From Ruminococcus sp. (GTDB lineage Bacteria; Bacillota; Clostridia; Oscillospirales; Ruminococcaceae): DNA of 52,263 bases. Where the stretch lies: the NCBI GenBank assembly GCA_017513795.1, contig JAFXEJ010000125.1, forward strand, positions 1-52,263. Reading direction: 5' to 3'. The position numbers and the translations under genes were made by a program. Below, piece after piece: positions 8,952-17,690 of the stretch (position 1 is the stretch's first letter; each line of letters opens with the position of its first letter). Under the pieces are notes generated by a model. That model was given only the letters and a program-made list of their open reading frames with translations, searched no databases and was not told where the DNA came from.

Positions 8952-10157
8952 ATGCCTAACGATAATAAACAGAATTCACTTATACGCAAACTGCCTGATA
9001 AAGCACCTTTCAGAAAGGCTGCTTCACTGGCAAAAATAAAGCTTACAAACAGATTTTCACTTCCGGAATCAGATGTTGAAGCTGGTGAAAACGACTGGAG
9101 CGAAAAGCTTCGCATTGTCGAAAAATGCCGGAATAAGTGGGGAAAAGCAGCTGCAAATATTGATTCTCAGATAACAAGCGCTTTTTCTGATCTGCCAATG
9201 TATGCAGAAATGGGAAATAATCCTGAAAATTCAGAAGAACTTGCAAATATACGAACAGATATGACATTCTGTTATTTTGCATATGGCTTTACTCCTGTTG
9301 AATATTTTTCATTCAGACTGAGAAATAAAAGCCGGAAAGAACGCAGCGAGTTTATTTCAAGCAGACTGCGTCTGACATTCCGCTGCCGTATGAATAACCT
9401 TCTGAAGGCAGAAATTTTCAATGATAAGACTAAGACATATAAGCGTTTCCAAAAGTTCTATAAGCGTGATGCAACTTCAATCAGCTTGCTGGAACATTTT
9501 GAACGCTTTAATCGGTTTGTAAAGAAACATCCCGTTTTTGTAAAGAAGCAGTGTTTTGAGGCACAGGGACATTCCGTTGAGCTTATAGATATCAACAACT
9601 GCGGAAAGTCTAATCAGGAACTTTTTGACAGCCTTATTGCAGAAGGCAAGCACATTCTTGAAGAAAAGATCGTTCAGTCAGCAGAACTTGCTGCATTTAA
9701 TGAGTCAAGTGTAAACACTGTCAGAGTAATCACTTTTGTCACAAAAAGCGGAATAGTTGTTCCTTACTGCACACTCAGAACGGGACGTCCGGGGTCGTTT
9801 GTCGATAACGGTGGTGCCGGCGGTGTACAGGCTTGTATAGATTTTGAAACAGGTATAATCTCTACTGACGGATTTGATGAAATTGGCGGAGAATTTGCAG
9901 ATCATCCTGCATCTGGTACAACCTTCAGAAACTATCAGCTGCCAGACTGGGATAAACTTCGCAGTCTTGTGTTTGAAGCAGCTGAGGTGGTTCCGGGAAT
10001 CCATTTTGTAGGATGGGATCTTGCACATACAAAGGATGGCTGGGTAATGGTGGAAGGCAATGAAAATTGCTATATTATTGCAAAACAGATGATAGATGAC
10101 AAGGGATTGCGCAGCACATTTGAAAATATAATGAAAAATATGGACCTTGTAATATGA
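8952..10157 (+). CDS. Sugar-transfer-associated ATP-grasp protein, copy 1
   Basis: A 401-residue member of the ATP-grasp family linked to cell-surface polysaccharide genes (ATPgrasp_ST). The first 130 residues form a helical, charged domain; the ATP-grasp core shows FNESSVNTVRV (249-259), GSFVDNGGAGG (281-291), GFDE (307-310), GWDLAH (354-359) and VEGN (367-370), the last two supplying the probable Mg/ATP acidic and amide residues. No signal peptide or membrane segment, so cytoplasmic. A GAGGAG site precedes the ATG. It is the first of four tandem paralogues and looks closest to copy 4. Its acceptor and carboxylate are unknown. Confidence 0.85.
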   Translation: MPNDNKQNSLIRKLPDKAPFRKAASLAKIKLTNRFSLPESDVEAGENDWSEKLRIVEKCRNKWGKAAANIDSQITSAFSDLPMYAEMGNNPENSEELANIRTDMTFCYFAYGFTPVEYFSFRLRNKSRKERSEFISSRLRLTFRCRMNNLLKAEIFNDKTKTYKRFQKFYKRDATSISLLEHFERFNRFVKKHPVFVKKQCFEAQGHSVELIDINNCGKSNQELFDSLIAEGKHILEEKIVQSAELAAFNESSVNTVRVITFVTKSGIVVPYCTLRTGRPGSFVDNGGAGGVQACIDFETGIISTDGFDEIGGEFADHPASGTTFRNYQLPDWDKLRSLVFEAAEVVPGIHFVGWDLAHTKDGWVMVEGNENCYIIAKQMIDDKGLRSTFENIMKNMDLVI

Positions 10158-10225
10158 TCCTGAATTCTAAAGCTAATTGAAAGTATACTGTTGTAAAACA
10201 AAAACAAATCTGAAAATCTGATGAT

Positions 10226-10255
10226 ATCATTTATCGGCAGATAGGGTGAATGATA
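10226..10255. repeat. Inverted repeat in the gap between ATP-grasp copies 1 and 2
   Basis: TATCATT (10226-10232) and AATGATA (10249-10255) are perfectly complementary around a 16-base loop. The 137-base gap is the longest inside the operon. No U-run follows, so it is more likely an mRNA hairpin or a protein site than a terminator. Confidence 0.35.
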
Positions 10256-10294
10256 ATTGGATGGCGTATCTAAGCGAAAGGTGAGTTTATAATC

Positions 10295-11500
10295 ATGGAT
10301 AAAAAAACATTGTTCCGCAAAACAGTGGCGCATCTGCCTGTCAGCGTACATAAGAAAATGACAAAGTATAAGATAGAACAGCTGACAAAGCATCTTATGA
10401 GCCGCACTGACGTTGATAAATGTGAGCAGAGCTATGAAGAAAAGAAAAGAATTACACGGGAATATATAAAACGCTTTCCAAAGCAGTATGAGAAAGTATC
10501 TCAGAAAATCAATAAGGTATTTCAGACAAATACAAGGTTCAAGGATTCTACAAAGCAGGAATTAACTCCGATTCGCAGAGAAATGGTGTTTAACTGGTTT
10601 GCTTACGGCTTTTTTCCGGATGAATTTGTTTTCTATGATTTTATCGGAGTTAACAGTTCTGTAGAAAAACGCAGAGAATTTGTGTCAGAGACAGAGCGTC
10701 TTTGTCTCCGTTTCAGTGCAAATGATTTTACACAGTCACTTCTTGCTGACAAAGCAGCTGCATATTTCGCTTTTAAGGAATTTTATTTCAGAGATGCTTT
10801 GTTCGTACAGAATGACGACGATTATAAAGAATTTAAAATCTTTGTTGATAAACACCCTGTATTCATCGCTAAGCTCTGCCGTTCATCAAGAGGACAGGGT
10901 ATAGAGCTGATTGATATACAGCAGGAAGCAGGCATTGAGGAATGCTTCAGAAGAATCCGCAAGCTCGGAAAGGTACTTCTTGAAGAACTGATTGAACAGA
11001 ATGAATTGCTGAAGCAGTTCAATGAGTCGTCTGTAAATACAGTAAGAGTTTCAACATATCTTACAAAAGACGGAGTAGAACCGGTTCATGGTTTCTTCCG
11101 TGCAGGCAGAAAGGGTTCGTTTATAGATAACGCAGCAGCAGGTGGAGTATTCACAGCAGTTGATGTAAAGAATGGAATCATAAATACTGAAGGCTGTGAT
11201 GAATTCGGCTACCGTTATGAAACTCATCCTGACAGCGGTGTAAAGTTCAAAGGCACGGTGCTTCCTGAATGGGATAAGGCTCTTGCAATATGCAGAGAAG
11301 CTGCACTGAGACTGCCGGATATGAAATATCTGAGTTTTGATCTTGCATACTCGGTAAAAGGCTGGACTGTTGTTGAAATCAATTCATCAGGTCAGTATCT
11401 CCATCAGGCAGGTGCACTGGCAGGTGACCGTGAGAAAATAAGTGAATTGGTGAAGAGAATGGATCTTCTTGTTCCATATGAGATCGTAAGTTTTAAATAA
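10295..11500 (+). CDS. Sugar-transfer-associated ATP-grasp protein, copy 2
   Basis: A 401-residue paralogue of copy 1 with the same layout: a basic helical N-terminal region, then FNESSVNTV (242-250) and GSFIDNAAAGG (274-284). It differs at conserved spots: the glycine-rich loop is NAAAGG instead of NGGAGG, GWD is replaced by SFD (347-349), and VEGN becomes VEIN (360-363), close to the EIN of classical ATP-grasp enzymes. These changes suggest a different substrate rather than loss of activity, since the acidic and Asn residues remain. Start chosen at ATG 10295 behind AAAGGTGA. The 137-base gap before it holds an inverted repeat. Confidence 0.83.
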   Translation: MDKKTLFRKTVAHLPVSVHKKMTKYKIEQLTKHLMSRTDVDKCEQSYEEKKRITREYIKRFPKQYEKVSQKINKVFQTNTRFKDSTKQELTPIRREMVFNWFAYGFFPDEFVFYDFIGVNSSVEKRREFVSETERLCLRFSANDFTQSLLADKAAAYFAFKEFYFRDALFVQNDDDYKEFKIFVDKHPVFIAKLCRSSRGQGIELIDIQQEAGIEECFRRIRKLGKVLLEELIEQNELLKQFNESSVNTVRVSTYLTKDGVEPVHGFFRAGRKGSFIDNAAAGGVFTAVDVKNGIINTEGCDEFGYRYETHPDSGVKFKGTVLPEWDKALAICREAALRLPDMKYLSFDLAYSVKGWTVVEINSSGQYLHQAGALAGDREKISELVKRMDLLVPYEIVSFK

Positions 11501-11568
11501 GTTACCCGAACATTTTTATTTGATTAAAAAGCGTCTTTAATGATACTTGTTCTTCAGGAAAGGAGCGT

Positions 11569-11598
11569 ATGACTGATAGAAACTATCGTCATGCATGA
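11569..11598 (+). CDS. Possible 9-codon upstream reading frame coupled to ATP-grasp copy 3
   Basis: The best ribosome binding site in this gap (AAGGAG, 11559-11564) serves ATG 11569, which opens a frame of nine codons ending in TGA 11596-11598. That stop overlaps the ATG (11595) of the next gene as ATGA, the arrangement of translational coupling. The peptide MTDRNYRHA resembles nothing I know. It may be a leader that delivers ribosomes to copy 3, or chance. Confidence 0.35.
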   Translation: MTDRNYRHA

Positions 11599-12599
11599 AA
11601 AAAATGAGCGTTAAGGAAGTTCTTGATAAATTTAATAATTACTATTCACTTTGCCATCTTGATAAGGATCGCAATCCTATCAAAAAGGGTTTAGTATTCG
11701 GAGATATGGTCATCAGCCAGTATTGCGGCGGTATCCGTGCCGGCGAGTATTTTTCATATAAATTCTATAATGTCAATCGAAAAGGCAGAAAGGAATATAT
11801 GACTGACCGCAGACTCCGCAAAATGATCTATGAGTGCAATAACAAGAAGTATTTCAATATATTCAGAGATAAGACTGTTTTTAATAAGCATTTTGACAGT
11901 TTCCATAAGCTTGGATGGATTAATCTTGAAAGCTGCACTAAGGAAGAATTTATGGATTTTGCAAAGTCATATCCTAATTGCTTTGCAAAGTTTTCAGACG
12001 GCAAACAGGGCGTAGGGGCAAGAAAAGTTGATTTTACAACTGAATCACCTGATGAGTTTTTCGCTGAAAATACCGGTAAGTCTGTACTGCTTGAAGATCT
12101 TATAAAACAGCATCCGGAAATGAGTGCGTTCAATCCATCATCAGTCAATACACTGAGAGTAATGACTCTGAGATGTGCAGATGGAAAGGTTCGTATAATG
12201 GCGGCTGTACTTCGTATAGGCAGGGCAGGAGAAAGTGTTGATAATTTCAGCCTTAACGGAATCGCAGCAGCAATAGATGAAAAAACAGGAATTATTGCTA
12301 CAAAGGGAATAGGTGCAGATTTTAAACAGTATGTCAAGCATCCAGATTCCGGAAAACAGATAGTAGGATTTAAGATACCTCATTGGGATAAACTTAAAGA
12401 AATGGTCGGAAAGGCTGCAAATGTTGTTCCGGAAGTAAGATTCGTCGGCTGGGATTTTGCTATCAGAGAAAATGATGTAATGCTGGTTGAGGGAAATGAG
12501 TATCCCGGAACAAGAGTATGGGAAATGCCGAGTCAGCGTGGACTCTGGCCTAAGCTCAAGCCTTATATTGACGAGATTAATGCATTGAATAATAAGTAA
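11595..12599 (+). CDS. Sugar-transfer-associated ATP-grasp protein, copy 3 (short form)
   Basis: At 334 residues this paralogue lacks about 65 residues of the N-terminal helical domain found in its neighbours. The core is preserved: FNPSSVNTLRV (179-189), GWDFAI (285-290) and VEGN (298-301). The glycine-rich loop is changed most, ESVDNFSLNG (213-222) replacing SFVDNGGAGG. The ATG at 11595 has no good ribosome binding site of its own and overlaps the stop of a nine-codon frame, so it probably depends on coupling; ATG 11604 is an alternative. Function beyond ATP-dependent ligation is unknown. Confidence 0.78.
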   Translation: MKKMSVKEVLDKFNNYYSLCHLDKDRNPIKKGLVFGDMVISQYCGGIRAGEYFSYKFYNVNRKGRKEYMTDRRLRKMIYECNNKKYFNIFRDKTVFNKHFDSFHKLGWINLESCTKEEFMDFAKSYPNCFAKFSDGKQGVGARKVDFTTESPDEFFAENTGKSVLLEDLIKQHPEMSAFNPSSVNTLRVMTLRCADGKVRIMAAVLRIGRAGESVDNFSLNGIAAAIDEKTGIIATKGIGADFKQYVKHPDSGKQIVGFKIPHWDKLKEMVGKAANVVPEVRFVGWDFAIRENDVMLVEGNEYPGTRVWEMPSQRGLWPKLKPYIDEINALNNK

Positions 12600-12643
12600 A
12601 ACGATATCAGTAATTCTGACTGATTAATATTAAAGGAGAAGTA

Positions 12644-13834
12644 ATGAACATGGATAAAAAGCACTTGATTGATTCGGTACGAAGAAGATATCCGAATGTA
12701 AAATGGTTCAAAGGCGGTATATCAAAATACAGAGTAAGTAAGCTTGATGATATGCTGATGACAGCAGAACAGATCGAAGCCGGTGAAGCAAGCAAAGCAG
12801 AAAAAGCTCGTCTTGTGCAGCAGTATCTCAAAAGCGGCAAGAAGCTTGCCAAAAATGCGAAAAATGCAATCAACTGGATTAACAAAGTAAGACCTGATAT
12901 TCCCAAGAGAAGTGATTGGAAGGATCTCCGCACAGATATCCTTTTCTGCCGTTTTGCATATGGCTTTCTGACAGAAGAATATCTCTGCTTCAATCTCGAA
13001 AATAAGAGCATGGCAGAACGTCAGGAATTTGTATCAGACGTTATGAGATATCGCTGCGTTTATCAGATGAATGACCTTTCTGATGTACAGATTTTCAATA
13101 ATAAGGGTTATACTTATGAAAAATTCAAGAAATATTACAGACGAGATGCTGTATATATCCGTTCCAAGCGTGATTTTGAAAAGTATCGTGCTTTTATATC
13201 AAAACATCAGGAGTTTGTAAGCAAAGCAGTTTACGAGGGAATGGGCAGAGGAATCAGCCTTGTGGATATCAGAAACTGTGAGATGTCAGAAACAGAGTTC
13301 TTTGATGATATGATCGCTCACGGACCGCATATTCTTGAAGAACGTGTAAAACAGTGCAGTGTTCTCGCTGCTCTGAATGAATCAAGTGTTAATACAGTTC
13401 GAGTAATTACATTCAACACAAGAGAAGGAATTGTGGCTCCATATACATTCATGAAGGTAGGAAGAAAGGGCTCGTTCGTAGATAACGGCGGTGCCGGCGG
13501 TATTTTTGTAGGAATTGACAAGGATACAGGAATGTTCTGTACAGATGGCTTTGATGAAGCTAAAAACCGGTATGAATGTCACCCTGATTCAGGCTTGAAA
13601 TTTGTTGGATATCAGCTTCCGGATTGGCAGCAGCTTATTCAGCTCAGTAAAAAACTTTCTGCAATGGTTCCGTCAGTAAAATATACCGGATGGGATTTTA
13701 CACATACAGATAATGGCTGGGTTGTAATCGAAGGAAATGGTGCAAGCCAGATGATCGCTCCGCAGATCGTATTTGAGCGTGGTATCAGAGCGGAAGTTGA
13801 TGAATTGTTAAAGAAAATGGATCTTATTGTATAA
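12644..13834 (+). CDS. Sugar-transfer-associated ATP-grasp protein, copy 4
   Basis: A 396-residue paralogue with the full-length N-terminal helical domain (1-120) and a complete core: LNESSVNTVRV (244-254), GSFVDNGGAGG (276-286), then GWDFTH and IEGN near the C-terminus. Motifs and the C-terminal KKMDLIV ending match copy 1 best, as if copies 1 and 4 were the most recent duplicates. AAAGGAG 5 bases before ATG 12644 supports the start. It ends 23 bases before the glycosyltransferase, placing all four paralogues between the sugar-supply genes and the assembly/export genes. Confidence 0.84.
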   Translation: MNMDKKHLIDSVRRRYPNVKWFKGGISKYRVSKLDDMLMTAEQIEAGEASKAEKARLVQQYLKSGKKLAKNAKNAINWINKVRPDIPKRSDWKDLRTDILFCRFAYGFLTEEYLCFNLENKSMAERQEFVSDVMRYRCVYQMNDLSDVQIFNNKGYTYEKFKKYYRRDAVYIRSKRDFEKYRAFISKHQEFVSKAVYEGMGRGISLVDIRNCEMSETEFFDDMIAHGPHILEERVKQCSVLAALNESSVNTVRVITFNTREGIVAPYTFMKVGRKGSFVDNGGAGGIFVGIDKDTGMFCTDGFDEAKNRYECHPDSGLKFVGYQLPDWQQLIQLSKKLSAMVPSVKYTGWDFTHTDNGWVVIEGNGASQMIAPQIVFERGIRAEVDELLKKMDLIV

Positions 13835-13857
13835 TAAAGAAACGGAGAATGGTCGTT

Positions 13858-14910
13858 ATGCCTAAAATTACTATAATAGCTCCTGTATATGGAGTTGAGC
13901 AGTATATTGATAAGTTTCTTGGCAGTATTAAGGAGCAGACATTTCAGGATTATGAATTGATCCTTGTAGATGACGGAAGTAAGGATAATTGTCCGCAGAT
14001 TCTTGATGCATATGCAGAAGGTGATTCTCGTGTGAAGGTAATTCATCAGGAGAACAGCGGTGTTTCAGCAGCACGAAATGCAGCTTTCAAGTATATCACC
14101 GGTGAATATGTATATATAATAGATTCTGATGACTGGTTAGAGCCGACTGCACTTGAAAATCTCTGGAAGGAAGCAGAAAAATCAAAGGCAGATATTATCT
14201 ATGGCGAATGGGTGACTGAAGCTTCATCCGGTCCTGTTTTACAGGAGTGTTTTGCAAAGGAATTTGTTACAACAGATTCCAAAACCATTGCTGCACTTCA
14301 GTTTGCTGTAAACTGCAACAGCGGTAAAGTAAACATTAAAAGACCTGAATTCGATGCTATAAGATCATGGGGCGGTGCACCGTGGAGAGCAATGATAAGA
14401 TCTGCTGTTATACTTGATAATGATGTGAAGTTTGATCCTTATGTAAGAGGTCTTGGTGATGATATTCTTTTCACACTTCATCTCTATCAATATGTGAAAA
14501 AGATAGCTTACATCAAAAAGACCATTTATCATTACAGAAAGCTTGATAATTCGTATTCACATGGCTTCAAGGAAAATTATTTTGAAACAATTGACCGGAT
14601 TATTGAGAAGCAGCAGGAATTTCTGAAAAAATACAAAAAAGGAAAGCTTGCACAGGAGTCATTCTATACAAGAGTAATGCTCTACCTTATGCAGGGAATG
14701 GAACGTTATTTCCTCAATACAAATAACCCAAAGAGCGAAAAGGAAAGATATCAGGAATTTAAGGCACTTATAAAAAAATCACCGTATGCAGAATCTATAA
14801 AGAATGCTCCGGTACAGTATATCGGTCTTAAAAGACTAAAGTTTTTTATTCTTTTGCTCAGATTTGGAATGACTAAACTCTGTTGGAGCAAAATGAATAA
14901 GGCAAAATAA
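13858..14910 (+). CDS. Family 2 glycosyltransferase
   Basis: An inverting GT-A glycosyltransferase of 350 residues that would add a sugar to the lipid-linked repeat unit at the inner membrane face. ITIIAPVYGVEQYI opens the nucleotide-binding fold, DDGS is at 38-41, NSGVSAARNAA at 67-77 and the metal-binding D-x-D is in IDSDDW (88-93). The ATG at 13858 has GGAG about 10 bases upstream; ATG 13849 abuts that site and is less likely. It is the only glycosyltransferase besides the initiating enzyme that I can recognise in this operon. Confidence 0.88.
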   Translation: MPKITIIAPVYGVEQYIDKFLGSIKEQTFQDYELILVDDGSKDNCPQILDAYAEGDSRVKVIHQENSGVSAARNAAFKYITGEYVYIIDSDDWLEPTALENLWKEAEKSKADIIYGEWVTEASSGPVLQECFAKEFVTTDSKTIAALQFAVNCNSGKVNIKRPEFDAIRSWGGAPWRAMIRSAVILDNDVKFDPYVRGLGDDILFTLHLYQYVKKIAYIKKTIYHYRKLDNSYSHGFKENYFETIDRIIEKQQEFLKKYKKGKLAQESFYTRVMLYLMQGMERYFLNTNNPKSEKERYQEFKALIKKSPYAESIKNAPVQYIGLKRLKFFILLLRFGMTKLCWSKMNKAK

Positions 14911-14950
14911 GATAAAACCGTAAAAAACAGCATTGCAATTGTCAAGGGGG

Positions 14951-16225
14951 ATGAGACTAATCAAACTAAGCAGAGTGATTTCAGCAGCTGAATACCTTCT
15001 TGTATTTATTGTGATAATAAATAACTACACAATGTTTGAACGAGACACGTTATACGGCATTTCTGAGTCAAGAATGTGTTTTATCTTTTCAATGCTGTGT
15101 GTAGGCATTACAGTGCTGTATTTTATAATCAGAGATCTCAGATTTAATGTGAAAAATACATCGGGAATAGTGCTGATGACTTTATTCAGTTTTATTACAA
15201 CCGTTGTTCCCGGAGGAGTTTTTATTCCTGGTATTGTAAAATGGGTTGTGCCGTTTTTTACATTTTCTTTTGTGTGTTTATGCCAGAAGGATACCAAAGA
15301 TATCTGGATAAAATTTGCTGATGTAGTTTGTGCTATAGCGGCGCTCTCTCTGATTTTGTATATAAGCGGTACTGTACTGCATCTTATTTCACCGTCAAGA
15401 ATGGCACGTTTTTTATATGACAGCCGTTATGCCAGAGCAAATACTTATTTTAATTTTCAATATGAAGCACAGCATGTTCAGGGTGATTCCTTTATGGGAA
15501 TAGAATACCGAAACTGCTGCTTCTTTATAGAGGCTCCTATGTATAATCTGATGCTTTGTATCGGTTTTGCAGCGGAGGCCGCTTTCAGAGACAAGCCAAG
15601 GCGCATTGTTCTTGCAATTATCGGCATATCCATTCTTACAACGTTCTCTACAACAGGTATATTGTTCCTGATGCTTATGTTCGTTATATATTTGTGGAAT
15701 ACGGGAAATACACAGATTATAAAATATCTGAAATTAGCTATGATTCCGATTGCAGCAATTGCTGTGGTTGTGCTTGCAATGAAGCTTATCGAAAGTAAAC
15801 AGGAATCTGCTGCCGGTGGAGAATCATTTTCTGTCCGTCTGGATCATCTGATAGCAAGTGTGAAAATGTGGATTCATAATCCTATTTTAGGTTATGGCTT
15901 TGACAATCCGGATGCATTTTACCGCTTCGCAAAATATAAGCAGGGATTTTCAGTCGGCTTGCCTGCATTTCTCGGAAGAACAGGATTGCCCATGTTTCTC
16001 CTTTATCTTGTTCCGTTTATACTGCGTGTGTATAATTCCATGCACAGGAACAGGAGAGAATTATTTTTCTGGGCAGGAACATTTCTGTGCTTCCTCTTGA
16101 CAGCAAGTGTTTATAAGCTTATTTTCCTGTTTTTGATTTGTACACAATTCATCTGGAATGAAGATAGAAACAATAATAATAGAAAGAAAGTAATGTCTCT
16201 GTTACAGGAGGTTTTGAAGGATTAA
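14951..16225 (+). CDS. O-antigen/capsule polymerase, Wzy-like
   Basis: A multi-pass membrane protein of about 424 residues with roughly ten hydrophobic segments and the O-antigen ligase/polymerase signature SVRLDHLIASVKMW-x-x-NPILGYGFDN in a large loop. Such proteins link lipid-borne repeat units into polymer on the outer face of the membrane. The start is uncertain: ATG 14951 lies immediately after AAGGGGG, while the upstream TTG 14933 has no site. Its stop overlaps the flippase start as TAATG. Wzy proteins share little sequence, so the call rests on topology, the loop motif and position. Confidence 0.8.
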   Translation: MRLIKLSRVISAAEYLLVFIVIINNYTMFERDTLYGISESRMCFIFSMLCVGITVLYFIIRDLRFNVKNTSGIVLMTLFSFITTVVPGGVFIPGIVKWVVPFFTFSFVCLCQKDTKDIWIKFADVVCAIAALSLILYISGTVLHLISPSRMARFLYDSRYARANTYFNFQYEAQHVQGDSFMGIEYRNCCFFIEAPMYNLMLCIGFAAEAAFRDKPRRIVLAIIGISILTTFSTTGILFLMLMFVIYLWNTGNTQIIKYLKLAMIPIAAIAVVVLAMKLIESKQESAAGGESFSVRLDHLIASVKMWIHNPILGYGFDNPDAFYRFAKYKQGFSVGLPAFLGRTGLPMFLLYLVPFILRVYNSMHRNRRELFFWAGTFLCFLLTASVYKLIFLFLICTQFIWNEDRNNNNRKKVMSLLQEVLKD

Positions 16226-17688
16226 TGAAATCTCAGAAGGTATCAATCAAGAAAAATTTCATAATGGAAATTTTTCTTACCATGTCAAACTTTATTTTTC
16301 CGCTGATAACATTTCCTTATGTGTCAAGAATCCTTAAACCGGAAGGAACCGGAAAAGTACAGTTTGCAACTGCGGCAGTTTCGTATTTTCTGATTATTGC
16401 GCAGCTTGGTATCCCGAAATATGGTATCCGTGCATGTGCGAAAGTCAGGGATAATCGTGAAGAATTATCAAGAACAGCTCATGAATTGCTGATGATTAAT
16501 CTTATCATGACAGCCATAGCGTATGCAGGACTGTTTCTTTCTATATTGTTTGTTCCAAAGTTTCAGGACGAAAAAGCACTGCTGATAATAATAAGTCTTA
16601 GTATTATTTTCAGTACTATCGGTATGGAGTGGCTTTATAAGGGACTTGAAAAATACACCTATATTACCATCCGTGCTGTAATATTCAAATTCGTTGCACT
16701 TATTGCGATGTTTCTTCTGGTACATGAGGAAGATGATTATATAATATACGGTGCAATTACAATTCTTGCATCTTCTTGCTCATCAATTTTTAATCTGATT
16801 CACGCAAGAAAGTATATTTCCACAAAGCCTGTGGGAAATTATAATCTGAAGAAACACATGAAAGCGGTTGTGGTATTCTTTGCAATGGCGTGTGCTACAA
16901 CTGTATATACACATCTTGATACGCTTATGCTTGGTTTCATGAAAACTGACATTGATGTTGGATATTATCATGCAGCCGTAAAAATAAAGACGATACTTGT
17001 AAGCATAGTTATTTCACTTGGAACAGTTCTGCTTCCAAGAGCGTCGTACTATGTACAGAACGGAAAGATGGATGAATTTCATAATATCACGAAAAAATCG
17101 CTGAATTTTGCTGTTCTTCTTTCTACTCCGCTTATGATTTACTTTATCTTTTTTGCAAGGGCTGGCATACTTCTTTTATCCGGTTCAGCGTTTGAAAGCG
17201 CAGTTCTGCCGATGCAGCTGATAATGCCGACATTATTGCTTATCGGTATGTCAAATGTTACCGGCATACAGATACTCGTTCCGACAGGACGGGAAAAATA
17301 TGTATTATATTCGGAAATTGCCGGTGCAATTGTTGATCTGATTTTGAACGCTATTCTGATTCCACGCTATTCATCAGCAGGTGCAGCCATTGGAACACTT
17401 GTTGCAGAAGTTGTAGTTCTGCTTGTACAGATAGCGTTTCTCAGAAAAGAAGCTGCAGCTATTTTCAAAAAAGTCTCATATCTGAAGATGTTCGTTGCGC
17501 TTGCAGGAGGTCTGGCTGGTTCAGTCTGGGTACTGTGGATGAACTGGAACAGTTTCTTCACACTGCTTGTATCCGGAATTTTATTCTTCTGTATTTATGG
17601 CGGATTACTTCTTATTCAGAAGGAACCACTCGTTAATAATATCAAAGATCAACTTATGAATCCAATTAAAAGAAAGCTGGGAAAATAA
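16225..17688 (+). CDS. Polysaccharide repeat-unit flippase, Wzx-like
   Basis: A 487-residue protein with 12-14 predicted membrane segments of the MOP/polysaccharide_synt family, beginning with the typical NFIMEIFLTMSNFIFPLITF region and the PYVSRIL motif found in RfbX/Wzx proteins. It should flip undecaprenyl-linked repeat units from the cytoplasmic to the outer face for the adjacent polymerase. The start overlaps the wzy stop (TAATG), which implies coupled translation. Gene order and topology make this a confident Wzy-dependent pathway. Confidence 0.9.
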   Translation: MKSQKVSIKKNFIMEIFLTMSNFIFPLITFPYVSRILKPEGTGKVQFATAAVSYFLIIAQLGIPKYGIRACAKVRDNREELSRTAHELLMINLIMTAIAYAGLFLSILFVPKFQDEKALLIIISLSIIFSTIGMEWLYKGLEKYTYITIRAVIFKFVALIAMFLLVHEEDDYIIYGAITILASSCSSIFNLIHARKYISTKPVGNYNLKKHMKAVVVFFAMACATTVYTHLDTLMLGFMKTDIDVGYYHAAVKIKTILVSIVISLGTVLLPRASYYVQNGKMDEFHNITKKSLNFAVLLSTPLMIYFIFFARAGILLLSGSAFESAVLPMQLIMPTLLLIGMSNVTGIQILVPTGREKYVLYSEIAGAIVDLILNAILIPRYSSAGAAIGTLVAEVVVLLVQIAFLRKEAAAIFKKVSYLKMFVALAGGLAGSVWVLWMNWNSFFTLLVSGILFFCIYGGLLLIQKEPLVNNIKDQLMNPIKRKLGK

Positions 17689-17690
17689 AA

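Noticed and set aside
8952..13834. Four ATP-grasp copies as an assembly duplication
   Set aside because: The copies differ throughout in length, motifs and spacing, so they are genuine paralogues.
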